From: Stenocarpella maydis
Lineage: Eukaryota; Ascomycota; Sordariomycetes; Diaporthales; Diaporthaceae
Length of the DNA: 64,000 nt
Assembly (NCBI GenBank): GCA_002270565.1
Contig: NQMI01000126.1
Coordinates: 1 to 64,000 of the forward strand
Direction of reading: 5' to 3'
The stretch's first letter is position 1; each line of letters begins with the position of its first letter. A program made the translations under genes and the position numbers. The notes under the pieces were generated by a model. It was given only the letters and a program-made list of their open reading frames with translations. It did not search any database and was not told the DNA's origin. This document shows positions 23,466 to 36,625 of this stretch, in pieces.

Positions 23466-23630
23466 CTAAGCTCCCTGGGTACATGGGCGGCACGTGTGGA
23501 GCTTGCAGTATCGACACTCAAAGATGATGTAGAAGGGTCCGGAGTGGCAGAGGTTGCAGTGCCACACAATCAGCGTGCTATCCGATTTGATCACCTGGAA
23601 CGAGTGCGCACAGTTGCTCTGGATAGCCAT
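23466..23630 (-). CDS. small cysteine-rich, probably zinc-binding protein (54 aa)
   Basis: The ATG at 23630 starts a 54-residue frame. Cysteines fall at residues 7, 25, 28, 39, 42, 47 and 50, with His9; three Cys-x2-Cys pairs are spaced as in a compact zinc-binding fold (CNLCHSG, CRYCK, CRPC). The frame remains open upstream to 24044 but that part is chance-like. The sequence resembles short fungal proteins I remember with a TIVW-C-x2-CHSGP core and a C-terminal YCKL-x-TCRPC; their function is not known to me. It stands alone in a region of about 14 kb without other genes. Possible roles such as nucleic-acid or protein binding are guesses. Confidence rests on the cysteine pattern and on the clean ATG. 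Confidence 0.7.
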   Translation of the reverse strand: MAIQSNCAHSFQVIKSDSTLIVWHCNLCHSGPFYIIFECRYCKLHTCRPCTQGA

Positions 23631-26600
23631 CGTGAGGCGATGAGGGTGGTGTAGGTCGTCGAAAGGGCCCACGAGCCTCGCCGCCCAGGCAAGAAGCTGG
23701 ATGGGAGAGGTCGGCAGAGAGCGTCTGGTCGAGGATGCGGTGGGTCCCCCACGTGGAGAGGAGGGAGGCGATGGGGCAGTCAAATAGTGAGTCTGATGGG
23801 CGGTGACGTGCCCGGGCCAGGGCAGATCACAACTGCAGTGGTCCGTCGTGAGGTTTTGAACAGGGAAAGCCTGACTACTTTTGGTATCCTGGTCCAAGCT
23901 GTTTCTTGAGATGGGGCGACCCCTGGCCAATGCCACTATGATGGCACCAGATGGGTGATTTGCGGTGGTGGGATATTTTTGGTGCGCACCAGCCAGTGAG
24001 GATCTCCAGGGCTGGTCCAAAGTTTCGGTTGGGAAAGCACACAAGGTCGGCCAGAATATCCGTCCGGAGATGAGGCCAAGGCCGTAGGTTTCGGGCTCAA
24101 TGCCGCTCAGTGTAAGAAGGTTGCAAGAGCACAGGGCAAAGCTTTCATGTCTACAAGCAGCGTTATATGAGACAGAGGCCCTTGGATCCGGGAGGCACGC
24201 GAGCCGTCCTCCTTGGGCCTAGGCTTGTTTGGCTTGTTTGGCTTGTTTGTCTCCAAAATCCGCACGGGCGAGGCTGTGATTGTAGGGCTGCAAATGTTTC
24301 CTCGGGTCGGATGGACGAGGCGAATAACGAGGCGTTTGATATGCGTGGTGACGGCGAGGTTCCGGTGACGCAACCAAGCGGTGCCTTTCGGGTATCATGA
24401 AGGTGTCCAGGGGCCTGGCTATATGGGCTTGGTGACAGTGGCAGCGATCCTGCTATCTCGGTCGTATGCACAAGGTCGTTACATACCCCGTGGGTGTTCA
24501 CTTGCTTGAGAATTCATGGGAACAGTTTGTGCGGCCTGTCCGTTTGTGGGTGGGCCGATGACATGATATTTATCCTCTGGCCCCGTCAGTCATGGCACCC
24601 GGCATAATGACGAGCATGACCGGTTGCCGAAGGTACTCTGCCCAGGACGTGTCTATTTAATTGCTGCAGGGGAACAAGAGCCGGAGTAGAAGGTGCGAAT
24701 GAAACCAGGCCGAGCTCTTCAAAAACAGACAGGACAAGGCTTAGGGCGGGAGGGCAAGTCCACGAGCAACATGGGTGGGACATGTAGGGTGAACACAAAC
24801 ACAATTGCAGCGACGGCGCGCGCTTGGGTGTGCTATGCATTGGGCACAAACAGCAAGGTGCGGAAGCAAGCGAAAAAAGAACGAATGGCGCAGGGACGGC
24901 AACGGCGTCTGAGTTGCCCATGGTACTCCTCTGGTACCGGTACATACCTGTCCGACCGCAGCTGTAGCTGCTTGTGAAGGTTGCTCCTCCTTGGGCCGAT
25001 CAGATCGCCCTTCTCAGGCGTCTGGTATGCCGAGGCCAGGGTCTGTTTCCGGACGGGTTGTTGCTCCTGGGGCCGACAAAGCACGTTGGGTGGTGGATAG
25101 AGCTCGTGTACCGACTCCAGGGCAAAGAAGCACCTGTCAGATGCGTAGTAGGCCTACGTCCCGGTCTCCCCTGTGCACTAAAATTCACCCTCCAAGGGGG
25201 TAAAAAACACAGGGCGACGAGACGTCTCGCCAGAGCGCCGTTTCTCCTGACATCGAGGCTGAGGCTAAGGTGTGCCGCCATGTGGATGGGCCTGGCTGGA
25301 CCTGCCGCTACTGAACCTTAGATAGTACGTCCCTGCCGGCTCTTCAGCTCAGTCCAGGACGTGCCAGCCCCTGTCCCTTGCGGGCGAGCTACCGTGGTCC
25401 CGGACCTGGTGGCCCGGTTCCTGTCTCCAGCCAGGGAGACGTCGAGTTTTGCCGCGGAACCGATGATGAAGGCACACAGCCAAGAGCCTCGCTTCCACGA
25501 CAGCGCCCGCCATGCCGGTTTGTGAAGCTGAAGCATGTCAGGCCGGAGGTGGTTCGGGACGCAGACGGGGCGGTTCAGACGGGGCAGTCTCGTTCGACGC
25601 GCAGCAGGCGAGACTGCGAGCGCTCCCCTACCAGGCAAGCCTCGATCCACACAAGAGGCTGCACTCTACATGCAGCACATCAGGAGCTGGGATTGATTGT
25701 ACGGCAGAGATCCCCGGTGGCGGATCCTGGCCCTCGATTTGCGCAGGCTCTGGCGGGCCTGGCGGGAGAGGCAGCCTCCCGGGCAGGGCTCGAGCTCGAG
25801 CCAGCTTCGTCCGCCCACACAGCCGTCTTGCCGTTTTGGTTGAACACGTGTGTACGTGGTTGTGATGCGGCGCGTATGCGTGGGCAGTGCTCGGGCAAGC
25901 CGGGCAAGGGAGGCTTCACTGCCTGCCGACATGTTGAAGGCACCATGTCAACGATGGAAGTGGGAATTTCACATGGTCGTGCGGGCTTGCCCGCTCCCGT
26001 GAGTAGAGTGTGAGGCGAGGTTGATTTACCGTGCACACCGTAAGCCTGCCCCGCATGTCGCTACGGCCGATTCCGTCACCCTGTACTACTACTCCGTGCA
26101 CGACACTAGGTGGCCGAAGCCCCGCAGGCGGGGCCCTGCAGCTTGGACCAGGCAGATAGATTCCTGGTACTCCAAGCTGTGTACGTACCTACCATGTGCG
26201 GACGGCTGTCTCTTGGGTACTGTGTCACCAGGCCTGCCGGGACGTCCCAAAACTCCAAACCTCGCTCTGGCACTCGTTCTACAACATACACACACATGTG
26301 CGTTGTGCAGCGAGCATGCCCCTGCGCCGTCGACGAATACGGCCACAGATCCGACCAGGACAACCAAGGGAGGCTGGGTCGGTCTACCGCCGTCATTTTG
26401 GAGTGGCCCGCTGCCGCATCTGCTGCAACACCAGACAACAATCACGTCGAAGCTGCTGACGTATTGTTCAGGGTTCCTGGCCTCGCTTCTGTCCGGCCGC
26501 TACGCGTGGAAGCCTGTCCTCACACCAGGGCTCCGTCCCAGAATCGATCGCCATTGCCCAACTCTCAAGCCACATCCTACCCAGTGGTTCCAACGCCCTC

Positions 26601-29600
26601 TGACAGCAGGACCAATCCGGTCCGCCCTGTAGGCCGCCTCGAGCGCCTTGATACACTGCACGTACGAGAGCCCCTCCAGCCCCTCCGCCGTGCTCGTGGG
26701 AGGAATTTGAAGTCTCGTCCCAGGCCCCGACAGGACCGGCCAGCCAGCAGGGGAAACTCGAAGCTCCAGACCCCGTCCCCGGCAGCGCCTTACTCCTCTG
26801 CTCGGAACTGGAAGCCGGAATCCCCACTAGTTCATGCGGTGGTAGATTCGACGTTTGACGTCTCGGGCTAGAGCAATTTTCGAATCCAAGGCTCACGGCT
26901 GTACAACCACTCAGGGGCCTCGCGCCGGCTACATGGCGTCGCACCCCCACCAGTGGTAAACCACGCTCCATCGGCATGGGTGACGTTCCGCCGCCGAGTC
27001 CTTGGGCTCGGTCGAGTGGCCCAGGAGGGGCTCCATTATGCCTACAACCGCCTGGTCGACCATGGCCTCGACAACTGCTGCCTGGTGGCATTGGAGCACC
27101 GCATTCTCCCAGCCTTTGGAAATTCGGTGCTGCGTCATATGAATACTTTGCGAGAAAGGTGATCCACCGGCCAGGACGAGGGGACGGAGCAATGTGATGA
27201 TTGACCTAGTCCGGCATGAATTTATGGGCCCAGGTCATCCAGGTATCTTCCGATCGACCGCAGAGACCACAACCACCGTTACTCCAAAACCGTCCACATG
27301 CTGTATGCTGGCAGGATACACACCCCGAGGATATGGTACCGCCTGACAGATCTCCACAAAAATCTGCACACAGTCAGGCTTGCTGTTCCGTCTCCAGTAG
27401 ATTCCTCTGCGCAGGGCGCAGGCGGCACACACAGGGAGGTGTTGGCCCAGTATGCCGACATTTGCAACGAGAATGGAAATGTCCATTCTATGCCTTTCAA
27501 ATTATTGGAACAGAGCGGTACCCGGTACGTCCTGGTAACACGAATCGATCAAAGCTCGCTTGCTGCGGAAGTGGATAGATACCAGATCTGGATCCAGCCG
27601 CCATCGCAATTGGCTCATTCCTGCTGGGCTGCTGACTGTTGCAGGATGCGCCTTACCGAGCGTCGCATGCAATCGACCTTTCTGCCCTAGACTTCTTCCT
27701 GCAGCCCAGCTAACGAGCAACAGCCTGTCCAAGGGCCAAATAGTCACCTAGACCTCACTCGTAACCAGGCTCGGGTGTGTCCACCTTCACGCACAAATCG
27801 GTCGATGCCTTTTTCGGAGTTGCTGGACAATCGCATGATATCAGCAGTTATTGTTGGCTCTTGGCACAAAGGTGACAATGCCTTGCTCAAACGCCGCTAA
27901 GCATGCACGTGTCTGAAAGAGGACGGCTTTGCAGAACCCCAGATGCTGCGGGGGCTACAGAAGGTCCATGAGAGTGGGCGTGATGCCTGGTCAATTTAGT
28001 AAACAAATGAGCTTCAAGAAAGAAGGTTACCAGTCAGCACCATGGGCGCGCGAACACAGCGATCACAAGAGGAATCCACAACCACCTACTTGCGGGTACG
28101 GTACCCTAGCGTCCTGTATCTACAGCCAAGGCACCACTAGCGAGAAACATGGTCAAAGGGCTTATGGATTCTGTCTCGACGTGGTGCCACGGTCCCAACG
28201 GGGTAGCATTAGCAGACTTGTCATGCTGATGACAGGGGACGCCCATAGCCCTTTCCCCGGTTCCCAGACATGTGAAGAAAAAGCGCGCCCGACAGGTGGG
28301 GGGACATGGCATCTACAACTGAAGGTGGCATCTTGCACACCGCACCAGACATTGGCTTTCGAATGAGGCCCGGCACGCCTTGGGTAATCGCACCGTAAGC
28401 CGCTTACTGGTGGGGTGCACACTACGCAACACATACACTGCCAATAATGTGAGTTATGATTAATCTCCTTGGCCCACCCCCCCGAACAGCCTCAACTTAC
28501 CGCTAGCCGACCTCATCTATGGAGATCGAGGCGCCGCCCTCGACGCCGGAGAGGTGCCCACCCCTTGCTCACTGGCTTCACCGGTCGCCGGATCGTTGTT
28601 AGAGTACACCACCTTCTCCGATCGTTCCATGCTATCTGGTTGCTAGTGTGTAGCAGTTGGTATACCACTCACAGGCTGTTTTCAGCATCCTTCGGATAAT
28701 CACGGCTCCAAGAACGGGGCGCACATGGACGTCGTCTTGTTTCTCTTGGGCGGTGCCGCCGCCGCCTTGATGTTCAGGAATCGCATGACGCCAGCCAATT
28801 CACTCCAGTACAGTTGACCTCGGAGCATGTTGGCATGGGAGGGAGGCAGGTCACATTTGTCCCAAAATCTGATGGTGAAGTGTGCAACACCGCGGACCGG
28901 GCCTCTGAAAACGCCTGAAACAGTCAGATTTTAGCCCTGCCGGCGAGAATGTTGCGTCAAAGATGCTGCAAAGGGTTCATTCTGATCATCTAGGAAATGT
29001 GACCGTCACGGGGAATTGTCTACAGAAGGCTCATGATTCGAAGCCTTCTTGACCGGTCTCTAATCACTGCACCTCTCTGAGTGCGTGCTGACGACAGATC
29101 CTGCCTCAGTCACAACTAACGTCGATGTCCTGACTTGCTTGGTTGGGGCAATGCAGAACCCCTGCTGCAGCCCCTGTGCCGAAAAACTGACAGTCATGGG
29201 GTCCCCGGCAAGAATCTGTGGTCGTCTGAATGGCCAACGGCTGCGGATGGTCACTTGACCGGAGTGCCCGCCGTCCTGGCTATGCAGCAAGCACACAGTA
29301 CTACGACTGGCCCGTCTTGCTGCCACACCCGAGAAAATGTGTACAGGAGATCAGGGCCAGTGGTGCCGAGCCACAAAAGACCATGGCTTGCTGGAATCTA
29401 CCAGATCCGGCGGATGACGCTGTGGCCTGCGCCATATGGGCAGCGGCTTCGAATGCAACGCTCCTCGCATTCGGGCGAGGCCTGCCTTTCACGACACCAG
29501 CACAGAGCAAAGCCTGCTCGCCTATCGGGAGGACTCTCGTGAGTTCGTCCGTACAATATCTGGGCTGATCGTGACACTGCCTAGATCCCCTGGTTTGGTA

Positions 29601-30939
29601 GGTGGCGCAGGCTAGGTAGACCGGCTGGATAATTATCAGATGTAGCCGTCTAATCCTGCTTCTCAAACCAGTCACCCTAAGCCGGCCCCTCCCCTGGGCA
29701 TGCATGTACGAGGGCCTCGGCCGCAGGCACGCCACAGTAGCCACTACCGTTGAGCCCCAAAATGCAGGGCTTGGTACGCCTCAGAAACCAAGCGGTCACC
29801 GGGCTCGTTCTCTGTTGTCTGGCCATCGGGCAGACCTGGCCCACTGGTCCTTCATCATCTCGGCTCGGGAGGATCTGAGGAATTTGTTGCAACCACCACC
29901 TCCTTCGGTTTAAACACCCGTACCAGACTTGGAAATGCTCTTATTGAGGCTCCGAGGCAATCAGATAACCGGACGGGAGTGGTCGGGCCCTGGAGAAGGT
30001 GCCGGGGGGGGGGGTAACCAGGAGGGACGAGCGAGAAAGAGAGAGTATCTCACCACCACCCCCTATAGGCTATGTCAAGGCGAAATCCTAGATTACAGAC
30101 CTCACGAGTTCTCGCCTGAAAGGGAGGGCCATCACGTTCCATGTGCTTCACGCGCTCGCTCATCGCGCGTGTGAAGTCGGACAAGTGTCCTTGTGCGCTG
30201 TTTGTGACCAGTGTATCTGATACGTCATATTCTGTGTCCAATTTTACACTGTTATCGGTCCGCCATCTTCGTCGGCGGGTAAGAACAGACACCGACCAAG
30301 GTAGGGAGGAGAGGGAGGATGTAAGTGGGTGGAACGAGGCAAGGAGACATGCAGGCAGGCTGTTTTCGCATAACGGGGCCCGGTTGGTAGCAACGGTAAC
30401 GAATAAAGGGCAGGAGGGATGGGGAGGATGAGATGCTCCGCAGTCAATATCATTGAAAAAAAGAGGGCCGGGGGGTGGAGGGGATCAAAGACGGGAAGTC
30501 TTCCGAGACAGCATATATGTGCCCGCGGTATGGTGTTGATATGGCACCTAACTAGCCATCATGGTCAACGCAAAATCTCGTCATGATCTGCTCAACGGTC
30601 ACAACACATAGACCGGGCGTGGGCTGGCATTCTCGTCCTGCATGGTTTGGTTCAAGGCATGCGAGACTCCACACAACGAGGACTCTCGCTCGGCTCACAG
30701 GGCCTTTCTTGATTGATTTTCTATAGATGCCGCTGTTTCCTTCTAGAGTATCTACGATTCCGTGAACAAGCGTGTTGTGATCTCGCCGCCGAAAACATGA
30801 AAATGCATTCCCTGCCATGAAGCCAGCGGGTATCATTGCACAGCCCGAGATGGTGATGGTCGTCTTCGTTTCGTCCCCCAAGTCAAATTCAGGTCACAAA
30901 CCGCCAGCGTTCTGAGCCCCCGAGGCATCACCTTCCTAT
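23631..30939. other. long gene-poor region, right part
   Basis: Another 7.3 kb without a frame I can support. Longer open stretches (for example 26110-26871 on plus and 26468-27091 on minus) overlap one another on opposite strands and have chance-like composition. Three copies of GGCTTGTTT occur in tandem near 24225-24251. The last several hundred bases before 30940 should contain the 3' untranslated region of the inositol pyrophosphate kinase gene. Confidence 0.55.
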
Positions 30940-33900
30940 TCAGTACTCTTCTTCAGTTTCCTGTATTGCGGCAGCAGCGGAGACCACCCGGGTGAGGTCC
31001 TCAGTTACTGCCGGTGCTGGGGGTACTGCCTTTGGGCGTTCCGGGGCTTTTCTCATCTCCAGGACGTCACCGGAATCTGGCGCCTCCTGGCCGTCTAGCT
31101 GTTGCTTTTCTGACCAAGAGAACGCGTCTGACAGGTTGACCGCCACGAAGCTCTTGGGGAGCTTGACAGTATGGAATTTGGCACGCAGCGTCTCGATGAC
31201 CTCCTTCCAGTCACAATGCGGCGTCAGGGTTCTCCTCTGAGCGCAGCTGATGCAGTGCTTGCTGTCGAGCTGGACGTCCAACGGATCATAGACGTGGCAT
31301 CCTGGGCTGATGGCAATGCGGATGCTGTAATTGAAGGTGGGATAACCCTCGCCTGTGGCGGCGCCCTGTGGCTGATTGGTCTCGGACTCGTAGAGCTCGA
31401 AGCAAATGTGTGAGAGGTAGTCTAGCTCAGGGATGGTGCTCCGCTTGATTTTGGTCTCGATGCCGCCTTCCAGAATGCAGTTGAGGAGGGTATAGATGTG
31501 TGATTCTTTGGTGAAGTAGAAGAAGCACTTTGCATCGTCCGAGGCTTGCATCTCTTCCAGGTCGGAGACGATTTCGCGCAGGAGAGGAAGGGAGGTAAGC
31601 AATCCGATTTCGAGCTGTTGATATCACAATCAGTGTCTCTCCTCGATTTTCATGATACAAGGGAGCACATACCTTTTCGCTATCGGATATTCCGTACTCC
31701 TGAGGACAGATGAAGTCAAACAGGACTTTGGCAAGCTGGTACAACTCGCGCAGTAGCTCGAAGCGATCATCGGTCTTCGCCTTGGTCTGGCTTTCAGGCG
31801 GACCCCTCTGGAGGCCGAAATACTTTTCTGCATCCCCCACAATGTCTGCCTTCCGCAGATTGCTGCCCATGGATGACCGCCTAAACAATCGCCTTACTCT
31901 GTGATCGTCTCTTTCGGTATCCCTAGCAGAGGCCTTCTCCCCATTCTTGGCGTCCTCGGACGGCTTGCTGGACTGAGGTTCCTTGGCGGGTTGAGCCGAC
32001 TTGCCGTCTTGATCCATTGCGATGATACCATTCTTTCGGAACTCCTCGACTAGTTCCTTGCTTGGCCTGAATACCCATTCCAGGAACTGACGGTTGTGAA
32101 GCGCATCAAATTTCATCGTGTCGTACAGCTCGGAGATCTTGCTAGGGTCAACCTTCTCCCCGTCACAGAACTCAGTAAACAACTTCTCCCACCGTTCACG
32201 GAACAGCTCAGCATCTTCGCCGCAACACCAGCGGGCTTGTATCTCGTTGACGGCTGTTACTTGTGACAACGAGGACGCCATTGAGTGGACAGAGCCGGAC
32301 GAGCCATCGCCAGCCTTGAGCTTTTCTGAGCTACTAGGGTTGGACACCGCGTTCAGCGAGCTGACGGCTCCACTGCGCAGCTTGCTGAAGTTAAAATGCA
32401 TGACCCGGCGATGGAAGTTCATCAATTGCACAACGCGGGTCTGCACCTCCGCCGGCTCGGGCATGTTCTCTGGCCAAGCGAACTGTGGCGGTCGTTCATT
32501 ACCCTTGCGGAGGAGGCCCTTGAGCTTCTTCTTGACCTTGTCCATTTCGTCCTTCGCAGCGTTGGAGTCATCCAAAAGGTCCTTCCGAATCTGGATAAAA
32601 TCCTCTGGAAGGTCTGTGCGGTCCAAGAAGGCAGACGACCAGATCTGGGCACTCGTCGTCACTCGCCTCTCGGAGCTGCTGAAGACGTGGATTTCATCGA
32701 GGACGTCACGATTCAGAATGGCCAGATCATTGCGCATGTTCTCACCAAGTTCTTGTGCTTGGTAACGGGCCGAATGCGTCGGCTCTCCTCCCCACTTCAC
32801 GATGAGTTGCAATTTATCAAGGACGAGACCATTCTCTGCAGCTGTGATCTTCGACATTGTGACCCCTGACAGCGAATCGTGGCGCTTGGGTGGGAAGCGT
32901 GGCTTATTCTCTGTGCCAGACAGCTCATTTCCCGAGTTTGAGGCCTCGAGCGTTTCTTCCGCGGCTTGTGAACTTGGCTCACTCGGGGCCACTTGTTTCT
33001 CGTCGACTGGGGTCATCTCCTCGTTCTTTTTCTTGCGAAACATTGGCTTGATCTGTACCTTGGTGCCTGGCCAGCTGCTCTTCTTGATCAGGACGTTCCG
33101 CAGAGCCCGGAGCTTGTCACGGTCCTCTCCGCCAGCCTTCATGGCTTTCTCGACGGCTTCTAGGACGCTCGCCAGCGCTGGCTCCCCGATGAGGAGCACC
33201 TCCTCTTGGTGTCCTCTGAGCAGTTCGATGAAAGGATCGGTATGAAACGTAAACTTGAACTTCTGCTTTGGCGTACGATCAGCATGCCGGATGACGGAGA
33301 CCATGCCTTTGAGCTTCCAGGAGTGTTTGGGTGGAGGTGGCGGTGGTGTATGCAGGTCCTTCTCATCTACCGCTAGGTCTTGGAGATTTGGTGTGACCGG
33401 CACAGCATCTGGCGCCGAAGGTGCCTTGCTGTTAACAGGAGGTTCAGAAAGGGGCAGTAAAGGACTCGTAGTGTCACTCCCAGCCTTGGATGCGGTCAAG
33501 CCCTCCATCTTTGGAGCCTGGTCTGGGACGGGTGTATTTGCGGCCCTGGCATCTTGCGTCGACTTTGACGCTTGGATTGCAGTCGCTGATTTCTGGTTTG
33601 GCAGCATCCCGGTAAGAGGGGTCTCCTTTGGGCCCTTCTCTTGGCCGCCGAAAGTGGCGGCCCGGGACATTGGGTCGACGTCTGATATGGCAGGAGAGGG
33701 CATAGGCGGCGTCATTGCACCTCGGCGTATCCTTTCCTTGATGAATATCTCCTTCATGATATTTGCACATCGATCGTAGTAGTCATCGTTGTCTTTGACA
33801 AAGCTCCATCCGTTGACATCGATGACATAACTCTTTCCATTGGCTCGCAGCAGATCGAAGCCACAGACACGCTGGCCGAAGGTTGATGCGATCCTGCTTG

Positions 33901-35939
33901 CAACACTCTTTTCCAGGTCGGTGAGGTGAGCCACGTAGCGGACCTCTTTGCCGTGCGTGTTGCGCCGGACGACGCCGTCAACGACAGGCGACTTTCGAGT
34001 TTCTGCATGGCAATAATGGGGGCCGACGGTGTACGCCTTGACGTCTTCGGCGTTCTCGACCTTCATAAACTTTTCGTAAAGGAAGCTCTCGGCCGGCTGA
34101 GTGATGCAGCGCGGAACCTTGAGATCGGGCACATACTCGGAGCTCTTGTTGCCAATCTTCCTGAACAATTTTCTCGCGCCGCCGGGATAGTCAGGGTCAT
34201 CGTTGGGGAAGTAGACGATGATGTTGTGATCCTCGCCGCTCACAGGCTTCTCAACAAAGGGCTTCTTAAGAAGTGCGCCGTCGACGCTGAGTATATCACC
34301 ATCGTCCAGCAGCTCTACCTTACGGGGCAATTTCATCTTTTCCGGGTCCGTTGGGGTCGGCTCCAGGGTGATTCCGGTCACGTCCTCGATGTGCTTCGCC
34401 AGCTCAGGAGTCAGGATACGAGACCCGCCATCACGGTTCACCTCCAAGCGTTTTGGGGTGGGGACGTCGACCTTGTCCAAGAGATGGAGACAAAGGCGTC
34501 TGTCCCATAAGACCTTTTGCATGGGCACATCGTTGACACAAAATGGTTTCCGTGCCTTGACATAAGCGATAGCCTTTTCAAGCGGGAATCCGTCCGAGTA
34601 AAATGAAATCAGGTAGTCACTGCATGCAGGCGGATTAGCAAATGTCAGATTCGAGAGAGACGGACATTAGGGCGGCCAATCGTATTGCAGCGAATACATA
34701 CCACACGGGCCAGTTCTCAATATCTGTTGACATGTTATTAGCAAGCATATCACGATAGGATAGGTGGCACCCGCACCTTCGTCTAGGATAACCTTGTCTC
34801 CGAATATCTTAACATCGAATTCCCGATTCGCAAGGAGACGATTCAGGATGTTTCTGCTCGGCTTGCTTCTGGCCTTGACGTCCAAGGCACATACCCCGAT
34901 GAGGCCCAACGGCGCGGGTTTCGCTATTTGCTAGGTCAGCTTTTGCTCTCACACGCACGAGTTGTGCGGAAGTGTGGGGGAGCGTCGACCAACCTTCCTC
35001 CTTGTCCCTGTGGTGAGGTGTCCGATCACTGCTCGGACTGTGGCTACTAGCCGCGGTACTACCGCTGAGTCTTCGCTTAGCACGACTTCGTTCTCTGATC
35101 GGCTGGGGCCTGGGGCCGCCAGAAGGGTCAGTGCGAGGCGGTTGGGGATGGTTCCTCTTGGGGGGGTCGGCGAGATGTGGATGTTGATCCCGGGGGGCAA
35201 GGGTGACTCCCGCCGTGCCCTGGCTACCAGTAGTAACGGTCACGCTTGAGACGCCTGCCTCGCCTGGTTTCGCGGAGGAAGAGGCCATGATGCCGGAGAC
35301 GGAGCGGTGAGTCCCAGCGGAGCCGGTATCAGAACCGGTGACGGATGCTGCCGAGCTTGGTATGCCGCGGGCAGAGGCCATGGAGTAGACAGATGAGACA
35401 CTCATGCGCTTGAGTTCCTTGTCGGCCTCGGAGAAGGAGGAGCGTGCAGAGGGCAAGGCAGGGTCAGGCAGCGGGCGGTCGCCGACATAGTCGGCAGAAG
35501 TGCCAGGATTCAAGCGAGGGGTCTCGGAGTCGTGGTCGTCTGTGGCAGCAACGACATCGCGCAGGGAGCTTGAGCTGCGGAGCGAGCTGGTCTCGGCGGC
35601 GCGGGACCTTACAGAAGCGGCGTCATCGTCCCCCGCGTCAGGGCTGATGGTGTCGAGGCTACCTGGAGCCACAGGTGCGCGTGGGCTCTTGGCGGGTCGG
35701 GCTGGGGGCGGCATGGACGACCTGGCGACCAGGTCTGCGGTCGCAGGTCCAGCGGCACTGGCTCCTTGATCGGCGGGAGGGTTGCTCTTGAGGGAAGAGA
35801 CGGGGGATCTGGGCGGGTGAGCCGGGCCAGTGGTGGATGCTGGCTGCTGGTCTTGTGGTGTGTCGTTTTCGGAAGTGGGCTGGTCGACAGTGTGGCCTGG
35901 TGGTGGTTGTGGTGGTGGCGGTGGCGGTTGGTTCATCAT
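30940..35939 (-). CDS. inositol hexakisphosphate/diphosphoinositol-pentakisphosphate kinase (Asp1/Vip1, PPIP5K)
   Basis: This bifunctional cytosolic enzyme makes 1-diphospho-inositol phosphates (1-InsP7, InsP8) with an N-terminal ATP-grasp kinase and can remove the same phosphate with a C-terminal histidine-acid-phosphatase-like domain. It governs polarised growth, microtubules and phosphate sensing in other fungi. Five exons fit: 35939-34994, 34923-34777, 34723-34702 (22 nt), 34619-31673 and 31614-30940, giving 1578 residues. The tiny exon rebuilds [20 protein letters not shown]. Residues 1-315 are Pro/Ser/Thr-rich and probably disordered. The kinase spans roughly 318-672, with [14 protein letters not shown] and the metal-binding segment [13 protein letters not shown]. 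The phosphatase signature RHADRTPK lies near residue 816 and [12 protein letters not shown] near the C-terminus. Both active sites look intact. The start could also be the second ATG, at 35936. Confidence 0.95.
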
Positions 35940-36620
35940 CACTGAAGCTGACGTAGTCTCTGCTGCTGTCCGGCGGCCCGGGGGGGGGGGGCCTGACGGC
36001 CTAGGTCGACCCTACAGGCTAAAAGTGCAGTGTGATGGAAGTGGTGCAGTGTGTTGGGTGAGGTGAGGTGAGGTGAGAGGCTGGGTTGGGTTGAGGCAGA
36101 GCTGCTGCAGCGGAGTGGAGGAGAGTGGACACTTTGCACACGGCCAGGCCAGGCCAGGCCAGCCTACCTCTCCTTCCCTCTCCGGCTTGCCACTCATGCC
36201 GGCCAGCACGAGCACGAGCACGAGCACGGCTACCGGGTTCTTGTTCTGACTCGAATCGTCAAGGCGATTAGAGATTAGAACTTGGCGTCGAACACCGAAA
36301 CAAGACGGTAGCGCCGTTTATCACGAGGCTTGATGCCGTGGCCTTGTTGTCGACAGCCGTGGGAGACGTCGCAGCTGTCGGCCTATGCAAAGTTCATTAG
36401 TGCCCTGGTACGTACACACACAGCAGTGGTGTGAGACCAATCAATCTACTGTACCATGTAGATACTAATCGCCCAGAGCAGGTGGCTGCGAACTGGAGGG
36501 GCTGCATCTTTGGGCGTGGTGCGTGGTCGCACCACAGCACACTGCCACTGCAGATATAAGTGGCAGGGGCTAAGCAGACTAAACACCAGAGCTGCATGCA
36601 GCCTATCGGATATTTCCTCA
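35940..36620. other. upstream region of the asp1 gene with simple repeats
   Basis: The 5' region of the kinase gene contains several microsatellite-like runs: a G/C run near 35980, AGGTG repeats near 36060-36077, GGCCA repeats near 36144-36160 and GAGCAC repeats near 36207-36228. No reading frame is supported. It must include the asp1 promoter and 5' leader. Confidence 0.6.
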
Positions 36621-36625
36621 ACATT

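Noticed and set aside
26110..26871. A 253-codon plus-strand frame overlapping a 207-codon minus-strand frame
   Set aside because: Composition is skewed on both strands and neither shows a domain or hydrophobic pattern; long chance frames are expected at this GC.
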